Of a DNA stretch of 64,000 nt, positions 53,432 through 62,180 are shown one piece after another; position 1 is the stretch's first letter; every line of letters begins with the position of its first letter. Below the pieces are notes generated by a model. The model made no database searches and had not been told where the DNA came from. It saw only the letters and a list, made by a program, of their open reading frames with translations. Source of the stretch: JADHZC01 sp964409505 (lineage in GTDB: Bacteria > Pseudomonadota > Alphaproteobacteria > Rickettsiales > Rickettsiaceae). The position numbers were made by a program, and so were the translations under genes. The DNA is taken from the NCBI GenBank assembly GCA_964409505.1, contig CAYPDK010000008.1, positions 41,888-105,887 of the forward strand, read 5' to 3'.

Positions 53432-54970
53432 ATGAAGGTACTAAATATTTTATATAGCAAGTTTCTTTTGTCTACAAAATCATTACTTGTTTTAAAGAAA
53501 AATGAACTGGATAAATTTTTTTTAATGAGTTCATTAATGTTTTTAATGTTGTTTAACCAGAATATAGTAAAGCAAGTGAGCACTAGTATTTTAGTGTCTA
53601 AACTTGGAACAGAGAGCATAAGCTTTATTAAGCTCTGGATACAAGGGCCTATCTCATTATTATTTATAATAATATATACAACTCTTTGTAATAGGATGAC
53701 CACGGAACAGATATTTCGTGTAGTTGTATTGTTTTTTACAATGTTTTTTTCCCTTTTCGTATTTATTCTGTATCCCAATTCTGAATTGATTCATCCAAAT
53801 TCCAATCTCATATCAAAAATGGCAAATCTATATCCACATTTTAAGTTTTTTTTTTTCATATGGGGAAAATGGAGTTATGTAATATTTTATGTTATGTCCG
53901 ATTTTTGGCCTGTTGTTATTAACTTTGTCTTGTTTTGGCAATTTGCTAACAAGATCCACTCTGTTGAAGAAGCAAATAGATTTTATATTCCTTTTGGTCT
54001 GCTAGGGCAAATAAGTTCCGTGGTATCTGGCTTAGTCATTTTTCATGTATTGAATAGTAATTTTGGAAATGTTCTCTTTAGCAATCTAAAAGATCCAACA
54101 GAACAAGTTGTAAAATCTATTATAACATTATCAATCTTGAGTAGTGTAATAATTATTATTTTACATAGAAAAATTGAAAAACGTTATATAGAGACATTGA
54201 AAAACTTTAATAGAGATGGGGAAAGATTAGATATATTAAAACTTAGTTTATTAAAAAGCTTTAAGTTAATTGTGTCTTCTAAATATTTGTTTTTGGCATT
54301 TGTTATTACTATAGCGTATAGTGCGTGTGTTCATTTGATAGAAGGCCTTTGGTTTTCAAGAGCTAAAGCTCTATATCCAGAAGTTGCAATTTTTATATCT
54401 TATCAAAGTAAGGTTATATTTTGGACAGGAATCTCTGCTACAATTTTTGCTCTATTTGGAAATATTATCATGAAAAATTATGGGTGGTTTTTTACTATTT
54501 CTATTACTCCAGTTTTATTTCTAACTTTTGGAGGTATATTTTTCTTCTTTACTATAATTGGTCAATATTTCGATATGAGCTCTGAGTATTTTGGGGGACT
54601 CTTTTCTTTTTTAGATTTGACAGTTTTTTGGGGATCTTTACAAAATATACTTGGAAAGGGATGTAAGTATTCAATATATGACACTAAGAAGGAATCTATA
54701 TATATACCTCTTGAGAGCGAAATGAAAACAAAGGGAAAGGCAGCTGTTGCAGTCCTTGGAGTGCAGATAGGTAAAAGTCTTGGGACTGGTATACAATTTT
54801 TATCCTTTACTCTTTTTCCAGATGCTATTCACGAAGACATAGCAATACTATTGATGTTTTGTTTTGTAATAGTTTGTATTATTTGGATATATAGTCTTTT
54901 TCTCCTTAAGAAGGAATATTATAAAAAATTGAAATTATATGCCCAAAAAGTTGCTTATATAAATTCATAA
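53432..54970 (+). CDS. tlc: ATP/ADP translocase (Tlc family)
   Basis: 512-aa nucleotide transporter with about 12 membrane helices, of the type found in Rickettsiales and Chlamydiae and in plastids. Recognisable stretches are FLMSSLMFLMLFNQNIVKQ near 31-49, GTESISFIKLWIQGP near 61-75, and the C-terminal half SKYLFLAFVITIAYSACVHLIEGLWFSR typical of Tlc. AALG-type wording and FGGLFSFLDL occur later. It may import host ATP in exchange for ADP, although some Rickettsia paralogues carry other nucleotides, so the substrate is inferred. It is strong evidence for an intracellular life style. Confidence 0.94.
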   Translation: MKVLNILYSKFLLSTKSLLVLKKNELDKFFLMSSLMFLMLFNQNIVKQVSTSILVSKLGTESISFIKLWIQGPISLLFIIIYTTLCNRMTTEQIFRVVVLFFTMFFSLFVFILYPNSELIHPNSNLISKMANLYPHFKFFFFIWGKWSYVIFYVMSDFWPVVINFVLFWQFANKIHSVEEANRFYIPFGLLGQISSVVSGLVIFHVLNSNFGNVLFSNLKDPTEQVVKSIITLSILSSVIIIILHRKIEKRYIETLKNFNRDGERLDILKLSLLKSFKLIVSSKYLFLAFVITIAYSACVHLIEGLWFSRAKALYPEVAIFISYQSKVIFWTGISATIFALFGNIIMKNYGWFFTISITPVLFLTFGGIFFFFTIIGQYFDMSSEYFGGLFSFLDLTVFWGSLQNILGKGCKYSIYDTKKESIYIPLESEMKTKGKAAVAVLGVQIGKSLGTGIQFLSFTLFPDAIHEDIAILLMFCFVIVCIIWIYSLFLLKKEYYKKLKLYAQKVAYINS

Positions 54971-55034
54971 TTTATGTTATATTTTGTATTGAATAAGACA
55001 TACCCTTAATATAGAGTATAGAGTTAGTGTTATT

Positions 55035-55108
55035 GGCGGGGTAGCTCAGTTGGTTAGAGCAGCGGAATCATAATCCGTGTGTCGTGGGTTCAAATCCCTC
55101 TCTCGCTA
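55035..55108 (+). tRNA. tRNA-Met (anticodon CAT, elongator type)
   Basis: 74-nt cloverleaf. The acceptor GGCGGGG pairs with TCTCGCT through several G-T pairs, the D-arm is GCTCAGTTGGTTAGAGC, and the anticodon stem GCGGA/TCCGT encloses CAT. The T-stem GTGGG/CCCTC has one T-T mismatch. The acceptor and anticodon arm follow the elongator tRNA-Met pattern of Rickettsia; an Ile-CAT (lysidine) identity is less likely. CCA is not encoded. Confidence 0.88.
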
Positions 55109-55123
55109 CATTTTTTTAATGAT

Positions 55124-55669
55124 ATGAAAATAATTACTTTTCCTGATCCAGTTTTAAGAAAAAAATCTATGGCTGTAGATAAAATCGATAGTCAGTTAAA
55201 AGAAAATCTTGATCAGATGCTGGATATTATGTATAAAAGTCAAGGAGTAGGATTATCTGCTGTACAAGTGGGTATCTTGCAGCGTTTCTTTTTAGTTGAT
55301 ATTGATCCACAAAAATTAAAAAATAGTTCCTTAAGTCAATTATGTGATGCAAGTGAAACAGTTCAATATCCTCTAATTGTTATTAATCCTAAAATTATAT
55401 CCAGATCAAAAGATGTATCTTGCTTTGATGAGGGTTGTTTGTCTATTCCTACTGTATCTGTAAATGTAAAAAGACATGTGTCTATAGAATTAGAGTTCTA
55501 TGATATTAATATGAAGCAAACTAACATCATATGTAAAGATTTACTTGCAAGGGTTGTACAACATGAATATGATCATTTAGAGGGCAAACTTATTATAGAT
55601 TACTTATCTTATGTCAAAAAAGATATGCTTGTTAAAAAATTATTGCGAAATAATATTTCGAATATATAG
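55124..55669 (+). CDS. def: Peptide deformylase
   Basis: 181-aa metalloenzyme removing the formyl group from nascent proteins. The three family motifs are GVGLSAVQ near 47-54, DEGCLSIP near 105-112 and QHEYDHLEG near 148-156, giving the Cys and two His metal ligands. An in-frame start at 55079 lies within tRNA-Met, so the real start is the ATG at 55124. It is 15 bp after the tRNA, probably on one transcript. Confidence 0.97.
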   Translation: MKIITFPDPVLRKKSMAVDKIDSQLKENLDQMLDIMYKSQGVGLSAVQVGILQRFFLVDIDPQKLKNSSLSQLCDASETVQYPLIVINPKIISRSKDVSCFDEGCLSIPTVSVNVKRHVSIELEFYDINMKQTNIICKDLLARVVQHEYDHLEGKLIIDYLSYVKKDMLVKKLLRNNISNI

Positions 55670-55766
55670 ATATATAGTTATTTAGAGCTATTAAGAGACT
55701 GGATTCTCAAATTTTCTTGTGTTTATTTGGATTAAACGATATATTTTGAGCTGTATTGTTTATTAA

Positions 55767-55839
55767 GGCTAAGTAGCTCAGTTGGTAGAGCAAAGGACTG
55801 AAAATCCTTGTGTCGGCAGTTCAATTCTGTCCTTAGCCA
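55767..55839 (+). tRNA. tRNA-Phe (anticodon GAA)
   Basis: 73-nt cloverleaf. Acceptor GGCTAAG pairs with CTTAGCC perfectly; D-arm GCTCAGTTGGTAGAGC; anticodon arm AGGAC/ATCCT with loop containing GAA; T-arm with TTCAATT. Discriminator A; CCA is not encoded. Confidence 0.97.
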
Positions 55840-55867
55840 CATTTGATATTAAGTCAGTTTGGAGATT

Positions 55868-56593
55868 ATGTCTTATAGAATAGTTATTGGATTTTTGTTT
55901 GTGATTTCAAATCTCTGTTTTGTTACGGCTCACACGCAAAATGATCTAGAGGCTGCTATAGAAGATTTACAAAATATTACAGAATCTTTAGAGGCTAAAA
56001 AGCAATCCTCAGAAGTTAATCAAGATAACGAGTTATTAAAAGAAATTTTGAATAAATTAGATAATATAGAAACATTATTAGTAGAATTATCAAAACATCC
56101 AATCATATCAGATAGTAATAAATATGATTTGCTCTTAGAGGAAGAAGTTATTGATAGCGATTATTTAAATAAGAAGTTAAAGGATAATAATCAAGACTCC
56201 TCTGATAAACAGCTTAATGAATATGGTTTAGCTCTTCAACTTCTAAAATCTAAAAAATATTTGGCAGCAGAAGAAGCATTTATGAAATTTATACAAAATT
56301 ATCCTCAAAGTAATCTTATAGGTAATGCTTATTTTTGGTATGCAGATAGTTTTTATCATCGTAAAATTTATAACAAAGCTCTGAATTTTTATTTAAAGTC
56401 TTACAAAAATTTTCCTTATTCCATTAAAGCTCCAGATGCTCTCCTAAAAGCTGCAATTACAGCAGGGCATATGCATAAATATAAAGAGGTCTGCAGCTTA
56501 TTGGATAAGTTAGATGCTACCTTTCTTAAGCGATCCGCTCACTCTATTGATCTGACTAAAGAGACTAGGCGAAAATTTAAATGTTTCACATAA
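55868..56593 (+). CDS. cpoB: Cell division coordinator CpoB (YbgF), Tol-Pal system
   Basis: 241-aa periplasmic protein. It has an N-terminal signal peptide (hydrophobic core IVIGFLFVISNLCFV), a coiled-coil trimerisation segment at about 25-70, and C-terminal TPR repeats (ALQLLKSKKYLAAEEAF, FIQNYPQSNLIGNAYFWYADSFYHRKIYNKALNFYLKS). CpoB links the Tol-Pal system and peptidoglycan synthesis at division. I start at ATG 55868, three bases after a GGAG; the TTG at 55859 would add three residues. In Rickettsia it is found next to tilS-ftsH; here it is apart. Confidence 0.88.
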   Translation: MSYRIVIGFLFVISNLCFVTAHTQNDLEAAIEDLQNITESLEAKKQSSEVNQDNELLKEILNKLDNIETLLVELSKHPIISDSNKYDLLLEEEVIDSDYLNKKLKDNNQDSSDKQLNEYGLALQLLKSKKYLAAEEAFMKFIQNYPQSNLIGNAYFWYADSFYHRKIYNKALNFYLKSYKNFPYSIKAPDALLKAAITAGHMHKYKEVCSLLDKLDATFLKRSAHSIDLTKETRRKFKCFT

Positions 56594-56615
56594 TTGGAAT
56601 AATTTTTATCAAAAT

Positions 56616-58019
56616 ATGATTTCTCAAAATTTTACAATTTTATTACAAATTCTTTCTGCTATCTTTTTTATCTTATCCTTAAAATATCTTTCCTCTCCTA
56701 AATTTGCTATGCAAGGCATCTCCAGTTGTGTTTTGGGCATGTTATGTGCTATTTTAAGCATTTTACTAGGACCATTTATTTATGATATTTATAAAAAAAT
56801 TTTAGTCTCTTTGGTAATTTTATCAGGTGGTTGCCTTGGCGTTGTGATTGCTTATAAAGTGAAAATGACCGCTATTCCACAATTAGTAGCTGGCTTTCAT
56901 TCATTTGTAGGTTTGGTTGCTGTGTTGATAGCCTCTATCATATATAGTGATATTTTTTTAAAAAATACCGCAAGCTTTGTTCATCTTTTAGAATTGATTA
57001 TAGGATTATTTGTTGGAGCTGTTACTTTTACTGGTTCTATTATTGCTTTAGGAAAATTACAAGGCTTTATAGTCTCTAAGATGATAGTTTTTCGAGGACA
57101 AAAATATTTTATGATTGCTTTTTTTGTAATTAATATTTTTATGATCTTAGGTTTTTGTCTCTCAGATAATTTGTTCCTATTTATTTATATATTATGCGCT
57201 GGATTATTATCAGGTATATTGCTTGTATTGCCTGTAGGAGGCGCTGATATGCCTGTTATTGTCTCTATGTTGAATTCTTATTCGGGTTGGGCATGTGTTG
57301 GGATAGGCTTTACTTTAGGCAATCATCTTCTTATTATTACTGGAGCTTTAATAGGAGCTAGTGGCGCAATTTTAAGCAGTATTATGTGTCGTGCTATGAA
57401 TAGATCATTGTTTAATGTTGTCTTTAAAGCTTTCATCGCCCTTAGTCCAATGGATAAGAATATTAATGCTGATGATATAGTAGAAAAACGTCCTAATATT
57501 GCCTATCCGCAAGATGTAGCTGCTATGTTGGTTAATGCTGGCAATGTTATCATTGTTCCTGGATATGGAATGGCTGTCGCTCAATCCCAATATATTATTA
57601 AATCCTTATATAATTTATTGACAAAAAAATCAATCCTAGTGAAATTTGCTATCCATCCCGTTGCAGGCAGAATGCCAGGTCATATGAATGTATTGCTCGC
57701 AGAGGCAAATATAGATTATGAAAATATGTTCGAATTAGATGAAATTAATGCTGACTTCCAAACTACTGATCTTGTGCTTGTAGTTGGTGCAAATGATATT
57801 ACTAATCCTGCTGCTAAAAATAATCCGAATAGTCCGATTTATGGTATGCCTATTCTTGATGTTGAATCCGCTAAAACTATTGTTTTTATTAAACGTTCTC
57901 TTGCACAAGGCTATTCCCAGATTGAAAATGAATTATTTTTCAAAGATAATAGTCTTATGCTTTTTGGTAATGCGAAAAAAGTCCTGGAGGATGTTGTAAA
58001 AGAAGTAGAAAATTTTTGA
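56616..58019 (+). CDS. pntB: NAD(P) transhydrogenase subunit beta
   Basis: 467-aa membrane subunit of the proton-pumping transhydrogenase that moves hydride between NADH and NADP. The N-terminal 270 residues form about nine membrane helices (with the GGADMPVIVSMLNSYSGWA stretch) and the C-terminal 180 form the NADP-binding domain III, with VIIVPGYGMAVAQ, HPVAGRMPGHMNVLLAEA and LVVGANDITNPAA. The alpha subunit genes are not in the window. It follows cpoB by 22 nt. Confidence 0.97.
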   Translation: MISQNFTILLQILSAIFFILSLKYLSSPKFAMQGISSCVLGMLCAILSILLGPFIYDIYKKILVSLVILSGGCLGVVIAYKVKMTAIPQLVAGFHSFVGLVAVLIASIIYSDIFLKNTASFVHLLELIIGLFVGAVTFTGSIIALGKLQGFIVSKMIVFRGQKYFMIAFFVINIFMILGFCLSDNLFLFIYILCAGLLSGILLVLPVGGADMPVIVSMLNSYSGWACVGIGFTLGNHLLIITGALIGASGAILSSIMCRAMNRSLFNVVFKAFIALSPMDKNINADDIVEKRPNIAYPQDVAAMLVNAGNVIIVPGYGMAVAQSQYIIKSLYNLLTKKSILVKFAIHPVAGRMPGHMNVLLAEANIDYENMFELDEINADFQTTDLVLVVGANDITNPAAKNNPNSPIYGMPILDVESAKTIVFIKRSLAQGYSQIENELFFKDNSLMLFGNAKKVLEDVVKEVENF

Positions 58020-58032
58020 GGATTTTTTATTC

Positions 58033-58048
58033 TAATAATATATTATTA
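58033..58048. repeat. 16-bp perfect palindrome between pntB and the DUF1013 gene
   Basis: TAATAATATATTATTA is a perfect palindrome in the 61-bp spacer. It could act as a weak terminator, an operator or neither. Confidence 0.4.
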
Positions 58049-58080
58049 TTAAGTAATTCTGTAATTTTGTAATTTTTTAA

Positions 58081-58620
58081 ATGTCTTATAAAAAACCACT
58101 TATGCCTAAAGCAACTGCTATATGGCTTATAGAAAATACTGCTTTGACTTTTCGTCAAATTGCAAAATTCTGCAATTTACATGAATTGGAAGTGAAAGCA
58201 ATGGCTGATCGAGATATTTATTTTAACATTATTGGGATTAGTCCTTTGCAAAATGGTCAATTATCTCAAGATCAAATAGATCAATGTACGAAAAATCCGG
58301 ATTTAGATTTAGCAATTGAACAAAAATATAAGTTTCAAATAGCCGCAAAATTATCTAAATCTAAATCCAAAGCTAAATATACACCCGTAATTAGACGTCA
58401 GGATAAACCAAGTGCTATTTTATGGCTGCTCAATAAATTTCCTCAGATTGAAGATAAAAAAATTATCAAGTTAATTGGAACTACTAAAAATACCGTCCTC
58501 TCTGTGAAAAATCAAGAACATTGGAATATCAATAATATAAAACCACAGGATCCTGTCGTTCTTGGACTATGTTCGCAATCAGAATTGCTAGCATTAGAAA
58601 AAGAGCTTGATAATAAATGA
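58081..58620 (+). CDS. trcR: DUF1013 family protein, cell-cycle transcriptional regulator TrcR
   Basis: 179-aa soluble protein of an alphaproteobacterial family (DUF1013), recently annotated as cell-cycle regulator TrcR. Family marks are KPLMPKATAIWLIENTALTF near 5-24, FCNLHELEVKAMADRD near 30-45, NPDLDLA near 77, and SAILWLLNKFP near 112. It has two helix-turn-helix-like halves. It is adjacent to ctrA, another cell-cycle regulator. The mode of action is not visible in the sequence. Confidence 0.88.
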   Translation: MSYKKPLMPKATAIWLIENTALTFRQIAKFCNLHELEVKAMADRDIYFNIIGISPLQNGQLSQDQIDQCTKNPDLDLAIEQKYKFQIAAKLSKSKSKAKYTPVIRRQDKPSAILWLLNKFPQIEDKKIIKLIGTTKNTVLSVKNQEHWNINNIKPQDPVVLGLCSQSELLALEKELDNK

Positions 58621-58720
58621 ATATAATATATATTTTTTGTGGTTTGGATTATTTTAATACGCATTTTAATTTCTTTTCAGATTCAAATTGATAATTTTTT
58701 TTTAGTATGTATAATGAAAC

Positions 58721-58745
58721 TAATTAATTAGTATAATTAATTAGT
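58721..58745. promoter_or_regulatory. Paired 12-bp direct repeats just before ctrA
   Basis: TAATTAATTAGT occurs at 58721-58732 and 58734-58745, perfectly conserved with a 13-bp period, about 50 bp before the ctrA start. Each copy includes TTAA and is internally symmetrical. It is a candidate operator, for instance for CtrA itself, although TTAA spacing is not the classic N7. Confidence 0.45.
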
Positions 58746-58794
58746 GAGTTTAATATTTTTAAGTATTTTAATTGGTAATTTATTGGTAAGTAAA

Positions 58795-59541
58795 ATGAGA
58801 GCACTTTTAATAGAAGATGATATTTCTTCGGCAAGATCTACAGAGCTTACTCTAGCTGCAGATGGTATTACTTGCGATCGAGCTGAAGTTGGTGAAGAAG
58901 GGGTCGAAATTGCAAAGGTTGTTCATTATGACATTATTTTATTGGATCTGATGTTGCCAGATATAGATGGATATGAGGTGTTGCTAAGGTTGCGTTCTGC
59001 TAAAGTAAAAACTCCTATTTTAATATTGTCCGGTTTGTCAGCTTCAGATAATAAAGTTAAAGGATTACATCTTGGTGCAGATGATTATTTAAGTAAGCCT
59101 TTTAATAGAGGTGAATTAATTGCAAGAATCCAAGCAATCGTGAGACGTTCTAAAGGACAATCAGATTCTGCAGTGAGGTTTGATAAAGTTTTCATTAATC
59201 CTGATACTCGCGTCGTAGAAGTCGATGGGAAAAGAGTCTATTTAACTAATAAAGAATATGCAATCTTGGAGTTGTTAGCTCTGCGCAGAGGTAGCGTCTT
59301 GACTAAAGAGACCTTTGTAAGCCATCTTTATGGTAGTGTAGATGAACCTGAAATTAAGATTATTGATGTGTTTATATGTAAGTTAAGAAAAAAACTTGCT
59401 AATGCATCTGGAGGAAAAAACTATATTGAAACCGTTTGGGGGAGGGGTTATATGTTAAAAGAATATAATGACTCTAATCCTAGCTTAATAGTTAAAAATG
59501 AGGCTCTGGCCTCTCCTGGTTCAAAAGATTTAGAAGGATAA
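58795..59541 (+). CDS. ctrA: Cell-cycle response regulator CtrA
   Basis: 248-aa OmpR-class response regulator. The receiver domain has the phosphoacceptor Asp at residue 51 (ILLDLMLPD), the acidic pair in IEDD near 6-9, and Lys in LSKPFNRG near 101. The winged-helix DNA-binding domain covers about 125-230, with YLTNKEYAILELLALRRG and ETVWGRGYML. I start at the ATG 58795 (MRALLIEDD), the usual CtrA N-terminus, rather than the GTG at 58744. The C-terminal 17 residues do not end in Ala-Ala, the ClpXP degradation signal of Caulobacter CtrA. Confidence 0.96.
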   Translation: MRALLIEDDISSARSTELTLAADGITCDRAEVGEEGVEIAKVVHYDIILLDLMLPDIDGYEVLLRLRSAKVKTPILILSGLSASDNKVKGLHLGADDYLSKPFNRGELIARIQAIVRRSKGQSDSAVRFDKVFINPDTRVVEVDGKRVYLTNKEYAILELLALRRGSVLTKETFVSHLYGSVDEPEIKIIDVFICKLRKKLANASGGKNYIETVWGRGYMLKEYNDSNPSLIVKNEALASPGSKDLEG

Positions 59542-59546
59542 TTACA

Positions 59547-59619
59547 AAATAAATCTGCTCTGGTTTAGAAACTAATCTAAAAATATTGATTAGTCCATAA
59601 ATTAGAAGCAGATTTATTT
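59547..59619. repeat. Nested inverted repeats downstream of ctrA
   Basis: Outer arms AAATAAATCTGCT (59547-59559) and AGCAGATTTATTT (59607-59619) match perfectly over 13 bp. Inside them a second pair, ACTAATC (59571-59577) and GATTAGT (59588-59594), forms a 7-bp stem with a 10-base loop. Together they make a two-tier hairpin covering most of the spacer between ctrA and tyrS. A terminator role is possible but no T-run is evident right after the last arm. Confidence 0.85.
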
Positions 59620-59735
59620 AGGAGTAGTCTTGTTGCTATATAAATAGAGCATTTTTTATCGCTTCTATAAGAGAAAAGAGAGTCGGGTCTTACTATATCT
59701 TGATATTGATATAGTGCATAATATGCAGATTTTCT

Positions 59736-59740
59736 GGAGG
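59736..59740 (+). promoter_or_regulatory. Strong ribosome-binding site of tyrS
   Basis: GGAGG ends five bases before the tyrS ATG at 59746. Perfect Shine-Dalgarno sites are rare in this window, so it clearly fixes the tyrS start. Confidence 0.85.
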
Positions 59741-59745
59741 ATGAT

Positions 59746-61005
59746 ATGAATTTGATGCAAGAATTAAAAGATTTAGGATTTCTTTATCAATGTTCAGACT
59801 ACGCAGAGCTTTTTCAAGCTTTGGAAAATGGTGAAATTACTTTTTACTTAGGTATTGATTGTACAGCAGAGTCTTTACATATAGGACATCTTATGTCTTT
59901 GATGTTGATAAAAAAATTACAACGATATGGAAATAAACCAATCTTGCTTATAGGTGGTGGTACTACTAAGATAGGGGATCCAACCGGAAAAAATCTTCTA
60001 AGAAAAGAGCTTGCTCAAGAGCAAATAGATAAAAATATTATAGCTATTAAAAAATCCCTCTCCAAGTTCTTAGAAATAGATAATGATAAACCTAATTCAG
60101 CTCTTATTGTCAATAATGCATTGTGGCTTGATGAATTACAATATATAGAGTTTTTACGAAATTTTGGTAGATATTTCTCTGTTAATAAAATGTTAACTAT
60201 GGAATCTGTAAAAACTAGATTGGATCAACAATCTCATTTTACTTTCCTGGAATTTAATTATATGCTTCTTCAAGCCTATGATTTTTATCATCTAAATAAG
60301 CAGTTTGATTGTCAACTCCAAATAGGCGGAAGTGATCAATGGGGTAATATATTATTTGGTGTTGATCTTATTAAATCTGTATCCCAAAGAAAATCATATG
60401 CATTAACTACTCCTTTAATGACTAATTCCGATGGAAAAAAAATGGGCAAAACAACCCAAGGTGCTATTTGGATAAATGAGAATTTATGCTCAGCTTATCA
60501 ATATTTCCAGTTCTGGAAAAATGTTAATGATAACGATGTTATTAAATTTGCTAAAATTTATTGCGATTTTGATGCTAACCAATTGAAAGATTTTATCTCT
60601 GAATTTCAAAAAAATATTCTTGAAGCAAAAAATAAATTTGCATATAGAATTACAGAGCTATGTCATGGAACCAAAAAGGCTCAAGAAGCTCTGGTTGGTT
60701 CCAAAAAGATTTTTCAAGAAGCAGGAGTTTCAGACCTATTACCAAAAATTTTGATCAGTAAAAATAATCTGCTAAATAAAAAAATATTTATTTATTCTAT
60801 ATTAAATGATCTTGGCTTTGTTAAGTCTAAGACAAAGGCTCGTAAGGCAATTTTAACAGGAGCTGTAAAAATTGATGATAATGTTATTCTTGAAATTGAT
60901 AGGACTTTGTCTATACAAGATTTTCAAACTAAGAATTATGTTAAGCTCTCATATGGTAAAAAAATGCATGCCTTAGTGCAACGTGATTGCTCCTATAATG
61001 AGTAA
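59746..61005 (+). CDS. tyrS: Tyrosyl-tRNA synthetase
   Basis: 419-aa class I synthetase. GIDCTAESLHIGHL near 37-50 carries the HIGH motif, GGSDQWGN near 196 the Tyr-specific site, and KKMGKTTQGA near 232 the KMSKS equivalent (KMGKT as in other bacterial TyrRS). A C-terminal S4 RNA-binding domain follows (SKTKARKAILTGAVKIDD near 365-382). A perfect GATTTTAAAATC palindrome lies right after its stop. Confidence 0.97.
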   Translation: MNLMQELKDLGFLYQCSDYAELFQALENGEITFYLGIDCTAESLHIGHLMSLMLIKKLQRYGNKPILLIGGGTTKIGDPTGKNLLRKELAQEQIDKNIIAIKKSLSKFLEIDNDKPNSALIVNNALWLDELQYIEFLRNFGRYFSVNKMLTMESVKTRLDQQSHFTFLEFNYMLLQAYDFYHLNKQFDCQLQIGGSDQWGNILFGVDLIKSVSQRKSYALTTPLMTNSDGKKMGKTTQGAIWINENLCSAYQYFQFWKNVNDNDVIKFAKIYCDFDANQLKDFISEFQKNILEAKNKFAYRITELCHGTKKAQEALVGSKKIFQEAGVSDLLPKILISKNNLLNKKIFIYSILNDLGFVKSKTKARKAILTGAVKIDDNVILEIDRTLSIQDFQTKNYVKLSYGKKMHALVQRDCSYNE

Positions 61006-61114
61006 CGATTTTAAAATCATATCCAACATCCCATAGCTTGTTGAAAAATTTACATAGCTTTAACTAGTACAAAAACATCAGCTTTATGCCATAATTTTCT
61101 ATAGGTAACGCAAA

Positions 61115-61300
61115 GAATCTCAGAAGCGTTTTCTAGTCTTAGTGATTTTTTAAGCATAAGTCAATATATAGCAATATACCCAAATACAACATTTCTTTAA
61201 ATTAATAATTAAATCTTGATAAGATAATTTGATAATCTAAACTCTATAACTTAGAATATGTATAAACTTAAGAATTTATTAATGCACAAAAGTTAGTATA
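61115..61300 (+). repeat. Leader repeat, copy A, upstream of the first paralogue
   Basis: This stretch is similar over nearly its whole length to 62181-62369. Shared blocks include an exact 20-mer AGTCAATATATAGCAATATA (61159-61178 here, 62225-62244 there), then an AATAATTAAATCTT block, and TATAACTTAGAATA (61245-61258 here, 62310-62323 there). It ends just before the start of the first paralogous gene. It probably contains promoter or untranslated leader. Confidence 0.85.
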
Positions 61301-62116
61301 ATGGAAGAATTGATAGACCAAGCAAGAAAAATTTATAATCAGCATAAAAATTTATTTTCCCGTTCTGTAAATGATGAAGGACACAAGAAGATTCGTAGTA
61401 TTATACAGACTGAATTTAGTGTGTTGCATAGATTATTGGAAAATGTAGAACATATGCACAGAAGAACTAGTGCTGATTCAAACATAGACGCAAAGGGAGA
61501 GATTCAGAAATCAATCAAAACTCTTGAGGATCAATGCACAATTCTGTCTGCAAACATTACCAATACGATACATACTCTTGTTAGTGAGGGTTCCAGTATT
61601 AGTGATGGTGGTTCCAAGACAGACTTATCAGAGAAACAAGAGGCTTGAAACTCCGCAGTCAAACAGTTTGTCCAAGAACATTATTTAGGTGGAAAGTTTA
61701 CTAGTTGCCTAGAGAATCTTAAACAGAAACTCCTACCTAAAACCGAAGACTATGCAGTACAAAGTATAATTGACTTGGCTCAGGATAAGGATATACATAA
61801 TAAAATTACAATCCCGAAAAATCAAAAGATAGAACAAAATATAACAAAAAAGATATCTTTAAAGCGTTCAACAAAGGGTAAAAATATAATAATCAAAATA
61901 ATTGAATATTGTTATGAGAAACTCAAACAAATATTTGGTTTTATTAAAAAAAATATATTTACATCATCTGCTGATTCAAAATTGGTTCAGCAAGATGTAC
62001 ACACCCACTCTTCTAGAAGGAGTTTTATTAGAAAGGGCGTGTCTAAAACTCCTTCTACTAATCAGACCATACTTAGCGTCAAGAATAACGAGGGTTCTGG
62101 TGTTGACAAGAAGTGA
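61301..62116 (+). pseudogene. Unknown helical protein, interrupted by one in-frame TGA
   Basis: The frame opened at ATG 61301 runs 115 codons to a TGA at 61646-61648 and then continues without another stop, in the same frame, to 62116 (271 codons in all). Both parts align with the 537-residue protein at 62370: MEELIDQARKIY... with VEELIYQARKIY..., and beyond the TGA VKQFVQEHYLGGKFTS...LENLKQKLLPK with VEGIVEKCLGLKSDT...IKNLILPA. The gene therefore seems to have been longer and to be split by a nonsense change; expression by readthrough cannot be ruled out. After about codon 160 it departs from its paralogue and becomes basic and Ser/Thr-rich. I do not recognise the family. Confidence 0.7.
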
Positions 62117-62180
62117 TTTAAATGTTGATACCTAAATAGGTAGAATATTTCTGAAGTTCTTTCTTTTCTAAGAAATTTGA

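Noticed and set aside
55079..55123. N-terminal extension of peptide deformylase
   Set aside because: The extra codons are the 3' half of tRNA-Met read as protein; the family start is the ATG at 55124.
58744..58794. Upstream GTG start of CtrA
   Set aside because: It would add 17 hydrophobic residues before the canonical MRALLIEDD start and overlap the repeat-containing promoter.
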